From NCBI RefSeq assembly GCF_002097715.1, contig NZ_CP020740.1, positions 89,350 to 153,349 on the forward strand: a stretch of 64,000 nucleotides of DNA, written 5' to 3'. Shown one piece after another: positions 60,242 through 64,000 of this stretch (position 1 is the stretch's first letter; each line of letters begins with the position of its first letter). The notes beneath the pieces were generated by a model, which worked only from the letters and a program-made list of their open reading frames with translations, ran no database searches and was not told where the DNA came from. Origin of the DNA: Burkholderia ubonensis subsp. mesacidophila (lineage in GTDB: Bacteria > Pseudomonadota > Gammaproteobacteria > Burkholderiales > Burkholderiaceae). The position numbers and the translations under genes were made by a program.

Positions 60242-60385
60242 CTAGGCGATGACGCCCCAAGTGCGGAGGTCGCTATCCACAACCCGGCACGCAATCGCAT
60301 CGTCGGACAGTGTGAAGCGGACGAACGCCTCCGTTTGCGGAGCCACCACGTCGATTTGGATCTCGTTTCCGAAGTCATCTTGCAT
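60242..60385 (-). CDS. Very small acidic protein (47 aa)
   Basis: From ATG 60385 it reads MQDDFGNEIQIDVVAPQTEA, then FVRFTLSDDAIACRVVDSDL and ends WGVIA. The balanced composition and its fit in the gap between neighbours (24 bp before the 107-aa gene) make it credible. It is too short for usual ORF cut-offs. Confidence 0.55.
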   Translation of the reverse strand: MQDDFGNEIQIDVVAPQTEAFVRFTLSDDAIACRVVDSDLRTWGVIA

Positions 60386-60402
60386 CGCCGTTTTTTCCGC
60401 GG

Positions 60403-60648
60403 TCAAAACATCGTCGGACGGATGTCGGTTACTTCCATCCAGTGTGTCGGCTCGAAGCCCTTCTCCTTCGCGATCTTGCGAGCATCGAGAGGAGTGATAG
60501 CGCCGTCGAGATCTACAGTTTCTACACCATTCTCGACCGCGACACGCAAGTAGAACCCTTTGCTCGGATGTTGTTTCCCCAGGCCCTTGTCCAGCACGAT
60601 GACCTGAACAGGGAAGTCGGCCGGCGGCGTTGCGTCAATGATCTTCAT
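60403..60648 (-). CDS. Hypothetical small protein
   Basis: This 81-aa protein starts at ATG 60648 (MKIIDATPPADFPVQVIVLD). It has VDLDGAITPLDARKIAKEKG and ends EPTHWMEVTDIRPTMF. AAGGAA lies upstream. It looks like a small alpha/beta phage- or plasmid-type protein. No family is recognised. Confidence 0.6.
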   Translation of the reverse strand: MKIIDATPPADFPVQVIVLDKGLGKQHPSKGFYLRVAVENGVETVDLDGAITPLDARKIAKEKGFEPTHWMEVTDIRPTMF

Positions 60649-60667
60649 AATTTTCCTTGTCCCCTGA

Positions 60668-60817
60668 TTAAAGGGCGACGATGCGGCCGAAGTGCAAGCC
60701 GAGTTCGAACACGGCACCGACCATTTCTGCATTTCCCGCCGCGCGGTAGTCCCGCATCAGCGCAAGCGTTTCTTCGTCGGTCTTGTACGTCTTGCCGTTT
60801 GCTTCGAACGTCACCAT
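60668..60817 (-). CDS. Very small protein (49 aa)
   Basis: From ATG 60817 it reads MVTFEANGKTYKTDEETLAL, then MRDYRAAGNAEMVGAVFELG and ends GRIVAL. It fits the gap before the 81-aa gene exactly and has natural composition. Too short for usual ORF cut-offs. Function unknown. Confidence 0.55.
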   Translation of the reverse strand: MVTFEANGKTYKTDEETLALMRDYRAAGNAEMVGAVFELGLHFGRIVAL

Positions 60818-60886
60818 CGCGCCCCCCCATTCGTTGGATTATCGGCAAACGTGCGCCGACCATGAAGCGATTATAGGTTAGATTAA

Positions 60887-61189
60887 CTAACCCTGCAAGT
60901 GCTTCTTGACCCCGCCCTTTTTCAGCACATCGCCCCACGAGCGAACCACAAACACTGCGCCCTCGCGATCGATCTCGACGCCATACTGCTCGCGCAGTTT
61001 CATCACGTCGGCGTCGATCGTGCCCTTGTTATGCCCCGTGAACGCGGCTAGCGTCGTGATCGTCGGTCGCTCCAGATGCTCTATCGCGGCCAGCACGACA
61101 AACAAGCGTCGCGCATCACCCTTCGGGTATTGCGGAACGCCATACTCGTTGACTTCAAATTCCATACTCAGCGCCTGCTTCGATGCCAC
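60887..61189 (-). CDS. Winged-helix protein coupled to the recombinase-like gene
   Basis: This 100-aa protein has a winged-helix pattern: YPKGDARRLFVVLAAIEHLE, RPTITTLAAFTGHNKGTIDA (HTH), DVMKLREQYGVEIDREGAVF (wing). I chose the GTG at 61189, which overlaps the upstream stop (TAGTG); ATG 61165 is the alternative. Coupling to the catalytically degenerate recombinase suggests the two act together on DNA. Confidence 0.7.
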   Translation of the reverse strand: MASKQALSMEFEVNEYGVPQYPKGDARRLFVVLAAIEHLERPTITTLAAFTGHNKGTIDADVMKLREQYGVEIDREGAVFVVRSWGDVLKKGGVKKHLQG

Positions 61190-61848
61190 TAGATCACCCC
61201 ACTGATGATGGCCGACAGACGCACAGGATCGCCTTCAATGAGGTTCTTAACGGCGGATAAGGATGAAACTCCAATCAGTTCTTGAATGAGCTTTAGCGAG
61301 CGACCGTCGCGATGCAGGCGGACCGCGAATGTCCGGCGAGCGGCCGACGCGTTACCGCCCTCGATGCCCGCCTGCTGATGCAATCGCCTTACGATCTCGG
61401 TCAGGCTCTCACACGAATAGCTAATTGCGCCGCTGCCAGTTACACGGCGCGTGAAGGTGAACGGCTCGCCATCCCCCGCCCGGAACAATGGCCCGCTGGG
61501 GTCAAGCCCGCGGTATGCGGCCGGCGTAGTCGTGATGCCGTGTCGCGCCACAAGTCGGTACGCGAGGTAATCGTCGACCGCACGGCAGGTTTTGGCGTTC
61601 GCCCATACCAGCGGCCGACTCTTGCCGTTGAAGGCAATTTCGGCGCGCACAGCCGACTCAACTCGCACTGACCCGTTTGCTTCCAGGTAGTCCGAGACAA
61701 GGAGCTTCGCGGCCTCGTTTGGCGTTATGCCAGTACCGTAGAAAAGGAGCAATAGCGCAACATCGCGGATCGGGCTTTGTCCCGTAACAGCGGCTACCTT
61801 GAGCGCATGGCGAAGCTGGTGAGGTTCGATAACTGGAGGTTTTGCCAT
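61189..61848 (-). CDS. Tyrosine-recombinase-fold protein lacking catalytic residues
   Basis: This 219-aa protein covers only the catalytic-domain fold. LLLFYGTGITPNEAAKLLVSDYL aligns with TGLRxxELxxLxxxDI but has Thr where Arg I should be. SAARRTFAVRLHRDGRSLKLIQELIGVSSLSAVKNLIEG aligns with HxLRHTFAxxLLxxGxxLxxIQxLLGHxSLxTTxxY; one Arg is kept, but the first His, the GH His (Val) and the Tyr are gone. It should bind DNA without cutting. It lies upstream of, and coupled to, the winged-helix gene. Confidence 0.72.
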   Translation of the reverse strand: MAKPPVIEPHQLRHALKVAAVTGQSPIRDVALLLLFYGTGITPNEAAKLLVSDYLEANGSVRVESAVRAEIAFNGKSRPLVWANAKTCRAVDDYLAYRLVARHGITTTPAAYRGLDPSGPLFRAGDGEPFTFTRRVTGSGAISYSCESLTEIVRRLHQQAGIEGGNASAARRTFAVRLHRDGRSLKLIQELIGVSSLSAVKNLIEGDPVRLSAIISGVI

Positions 61849-62009
61849 CCCGTAATGCCAATGAATTTCGTTGCATTACGAGGCAGTATGCCTGCGCCCG
61901 CGGGCGAACGCAATTGCGGGCCGCGCCCCGCCTCGCGTCCTCGGAATAATCCGAATCGCGCCGATCATCCGTTACCATTCCGCCGTATTGAAATAACTCG
62001 ATAACGATC
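61849..62009. promoter_or_regulatory. Divergent intergenic region
   Basis: This 161-bp gap lies between the recombinase-like gene (leftward) and the H-NS-like gene (rightward). It must hold both promoters; I see no clear consensus pair. Confidence 0.4.
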
Positions 62010-62336
62010 GTGATCACTGAACTACAAGACCTTCAGGCTCAACTGCGCGAATTGAATATCCGTCTTGCGGACATCAAGAAAGACGAGAAGCAGGCGTATT
62101 TGGCAGCCGTTCAAGAGCGCGTTGCGCTCTACGGCATCACGGAAGACGAGCTGCTGCGCGCGGCGGGCTTTCGGAAATCGCGCAAACGGCGGGCGCCAAC
62201 GAAATACTACGATGCGTCGACGGGCAAGACCTGGTCCGGTCACGGTCCGCGTCCGAAATGGCTGGAAGGGAAGAATCTTGACGATTACCTGGTCGACCGA
62301 GCCGGGAAGCCGTGGTGGCCCGGCGAAGAAGCGTAA
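62010..62336 (+). CDS. H-NS family nucleoid protein, second copy
   Basis: This 108-aa protein has the N-terminal oligomerisation coil (ELQDLQAQLRELNIRLADIK) and the C-terminal DNA-binding motif YYDASTGKTWSGHGPRPKWL. That is the WSGHGPRPxW form, with His and Pro replacing Arg in the GRGR core. It starts with GTG at 62010. It differs clearly from the homologue at 45321-45626, so the two are not a recent duplication. Hetero-oligomers with the first are possible. Confidence 0.88.
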   Translation: MITELQDLQAQLRELNIRLADIKKDEKQAYLAAVQERVALYGITEDELLRAAGFRKSRKRRAPTKYYDASTGKTWSGHGPRPKWLEGKNLDDYLVDRAGKPWWPGEEA

Positions 62337-62402
62337 GGCATTCTTCGATAGAAACCCCGCAGCCGCGCGCGGCCATGCTGGCGTGACGCGAGCCGCGCAA
62401 AT

Positions 62403-63137
62403 TCAGAACAGCGGATCCTTGGTCTCGTCGTCTGTTCTGCCCGCACCCGGGTGGTTGGACGCGTTTGGTGCTGGCCCGGCCGCCATCTCGTCCGCGGGGA
62501 ACAGCTGCAACATCGCGCGCGCGGCTTCGATGTTCGAAGTGGTCAGCCATTCCTCCCAGTCGTCGGGCCGCAAGATCACCACCGATCGCTTCTCATCCCC
62601 CGGCTTGTGCATGCGCGACATGAGGGGGTGGCGATCCGCGTTGACTGTGATCATCGCCATCGTGTGATGGTCGGTCCCGTCCGGGTTCTTCAGCGTGCGC
62701 CAAATGCCGGCGACGCACATCGGCCGCCAGCCGGCTAGGCCGATGCGGTGCCATACATTCTTCCCGGTCTCGTAACAGGGTTCGTAGATCCACTCCGCGA
62801 CGACCAGGCAACGCCGGCCGGCGCGCCATGACGGGCCATATAGTGGCGATTTGCCGAGATTGTCGTCGCGAACGTTCATCGTGCTGCGCATGATCGGCGG
62901 CTTCCGCCCTGCCTCCTTTGCACGCTCGATGTTCGCCTTCTGCAAAGCGCGCGGCCAGAACCCAAAGCCTGCCATCAGCGGCTCGATCTGGCCGTCATGG
63001 CTCGCGACGATCGGCGCGAGATAGTCCTGGTAGATCTCAGGCTTCCACGGCGTTCGGCGGTACAGGTCGCGGAAGCTGTCGATCTTCAGTTCGCGCAGCT
63101 CGAAGTCCTCGTGCGGTGCTCGGTAGTTCGTACACAC
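62403..63137 (-). CDS. SOS response-associated peptidase (SRAP, YedK/HMCES family)
   Basis: This 244-aa protein starts MCTNYRAPHEDFEL; Cys2 becomes the N-terminal nucleophile that cross-links abasic sites. Other family marks are MRSTMNVRDDNL (the Asn), CLVVAEWIYEPC (the Glu) and HPLMSRMHKPGDEKRSVVIL (the His). Members shield abasic sites in single-stranded DNA. The gene diverges from imuA across a 207-bp region with a LexA box, consistent with SOS control. The start is ATG 63137. The C-terminal tail after FPADEMAAGPA is species-specific. Confidence 0.93.
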   Translation of the reverse strand: MCTNYRAPHEDFELRELKIDSFRDLYRRTPWKPEIYQDYLAPIVASHDGQIEPLMAGFGFWPRALQKANIERAKEAGRKPPIMRSTMNVRDDNLGKSPLYGPSWRAGRRCLVVAEWIYEPCYETGKNVWHRIGLAGWRPMCVAGIWRTLKNPDGTDHHTMAMITVNADRHPLMSRMHKPGDEKRSVVILRPDDWEEWLTTSNIEAARAMLQLFPADEMAAGPAPNASNHPGAGRTDDETKDPLF

Positions 63138-63306
63138 TATCTGCCCCTTTTATCGTTCGCCTGATCATCGGCCCCGCGTCGTTGCGCGCGATGCGCCGCT
63201 GGACGGGCGTTCCGGGCCGGCCGCGCCCCGATCGGGCGCTTCCAGAAGCCTCGCAGTGCATTTTAGGCCCTCGCATTTTGAGATTCCTGTGCGTAGAATA
63301 CAGACA

Positions 63307-63322
63307 CTGTATGTTTATACAG
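63307..63322. promoter_or_regulatory. LexA box (SOS box)
   Basis: CTGTATGTTTATACAG has the exact CTGT-N8-ACAG form of the proteobacterial LexA operator, extended by A/T to ACTGT...ACAGT. It lies 23 bp before the imuA start and 170 bp upstream of the SRAP gene. Confidence 0.93.
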
Positions 63323-63344
63323 TGTTGCTGGTGAGGAATCCCCC

Positions 63345-64000
63345 ATGAACCCTGCCCTCGTGCACCCCGAACGACTTCACCCGGATTTGTGGCGCGCATC
63401 GCAACTGGCGCGCTCGAGCGGCCGCGGCGTTGATACGGGGCATGCTGAGCTGACGGCCGAACTCCCCGACGGCGGCTGGCCGGCCAGCCGCCTCGTTGAG
63501 CTGCTCACGCAACAGTCGGGCATCGGCGAACTCCGGTTGCTTGCGCCCGTGCTCGCGCGCCTGGCTGGACGGCCGATTATGCTCGTCCAGCCGCCCCACC
63601 AGCTGCAGCCGCTCGCGCTCGCGTACTGGGGCGTCGATCCAGCGGGGTTCGTCACGCTGCGCGCGCCGCGTATGGCCGACGCGCTCTGGGCGGTCGAGCA
63701 GGCGTTGCGCGCCGGTACGTGCGCCGTGGTACTGCTCTGGCAGACGGCGGTGCGTGCGGACGCCCTGCGTCGCCTCAACCTGGCGGCCCAGAGCGGCTCG
63801 GCACTGTTCTTTTTGTTCCGGCCGACGGCCGCCGGACGCGAGGCCTCGCCGGCGCCGCTGCGGCTCGCGCTCGCGCCACGGCGTGACGGCGTCGACATCA
63901 CGTTCGTGAAGCGCCGCGGGCCGCAGCGGGATACGCCGCTGTTCGTGCCCTTATCTCCATCCCCGATTCTATTGAACCGCCATGCCAGCCTGGATCGGCG
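63345..64000 (+). CDS. imuA: ImuA-like translesion-synthesis protein, 5' part (runs off right edge)
   Basis: The 218 residues in the window begin MNPALVHPERLHPDLWRASQ and show the RecA/SulA-like fold: GGWPASRLVELLTQQSGIGE, RLLAPVLARLAGRPIMLVQP and WAVEQALRAGTCAVVLLWQT. The Burkholderia-type ImuA partners ImuB and DnaE2 in SOS mutagenesis; imuB would be expected just beyond the window. The LexA box directly upstream agrees. GAGGAA precedes the ATG. Confidence 0.85.
   Translation, partial: MNPALVHPERLHPDLWRASQLARSSGRGVDTGHAELTAELPDGGWPASRLVELLTQQSGIGELRLLAPVLARLAGRPIMLVQPPHQLQPLALAYWGVDPAGFVTLRAPRMADALWAVEQALRAGTCAVVLLWQTAVRADALRRLNLAAQSGSALFFLFRPTAAGREASPAPLRLALAPRRDGVDITFVKRRGPQRDTPLFVPLSPSPILLNRHASLDR

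Noticed and set aside
1..64000. tRNA, rRNA or riboswitch genes
   Set aside because: I looked for cloverleaf-like and conserved rRNA sequences and saw none.

Overview
The window looks like a piece of a large, probably conjugative Burkholderia-type plasmid or secondary replicon. The evidence is high-GC coding sequence, an iteron origin with a Rep_3-family initiator, a ParA/ParB/parS locus, the end of a VirB/Trb-type secretion operon, H-NS-like proteins with a WSG(R/H)G(R/P) motif, and many gene types typical of Burkholderiales. The genus is an inference, because no rRNA or tRNA gene is present.

Backbone (1-7.65 kb). VirB8-, VirB9- and VirB10-like genes run leftward off the edge. A ParB/KorB-type HTH regulator diverges from them. 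Then come at least 17 iterons of the type GTGAC-N4-TCCGACC, a DnaA box, the rep promoter and rep. ParA and ParB are convergent with rep. Upstream of parA lie eight parS sites (GTTGATACGTATCAAC), two of them embedded in perfect palindromes of 50 and 44 bp.

Recombinase zone and Tn3-family transposon (7.65-31.3 kb). Large tyrosine recombinases with a long N-terminal extension (DUF3701-like by my reading) occur repeatedly: two complete genes, one with a decayed N-terminus and several fragments. A complete 15,260-bp Tn3-family transposon (14071-29330) has 38-bp inverted repeats and a 5-bp target duplication (TTGAT). It has split an HNH endonuclease gene into 13898-14070 and 29331-30371. It carries tnpA with a coupled small gene, its own tyrosine recombinase beside a 25-bp inverted repeat that may be the resolution site, and stress- or membrane-type cargo: DUF1003, phasin, two HicB-like proteins, a band-7 protein, a Crp/Fnr regulator and small conserved proteins. 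An IS21-family element lies inside it and truncates a desaturase pseudogene.

Accessory region (31.3-57.3 kb). This holds a PD-(D/E)xK-like DUF6602 nuclease, a six-gene operon of unknown function, a RES/Xre-type toxin-antitoxin pair, a HEPN-like gene, a DNA-ligase relic, an H-NS-like gene, a polyamine-type ABC importer without ATPase, GNAT and AraC genes, and an IS2-group IS3 element with TSD GGTGC inserted in an integrase relic. Four 28-bp dif-like palindromes (11-6-11) are scattered here; two flank a single 151-aa gene as a 0.66-kb module.

Right end (57.3-64 kb). A run of very small leftward genes, several too short for usual ORF cut-offs, follows. Next are a winged-helix gene coupled to a tyrosine-recombinase-fold protein that has lost catalytic residues, a second H-NS-like gene, and an SOS module: SRAP peptidase, a perfect LexA box, and imuA running off the edge.
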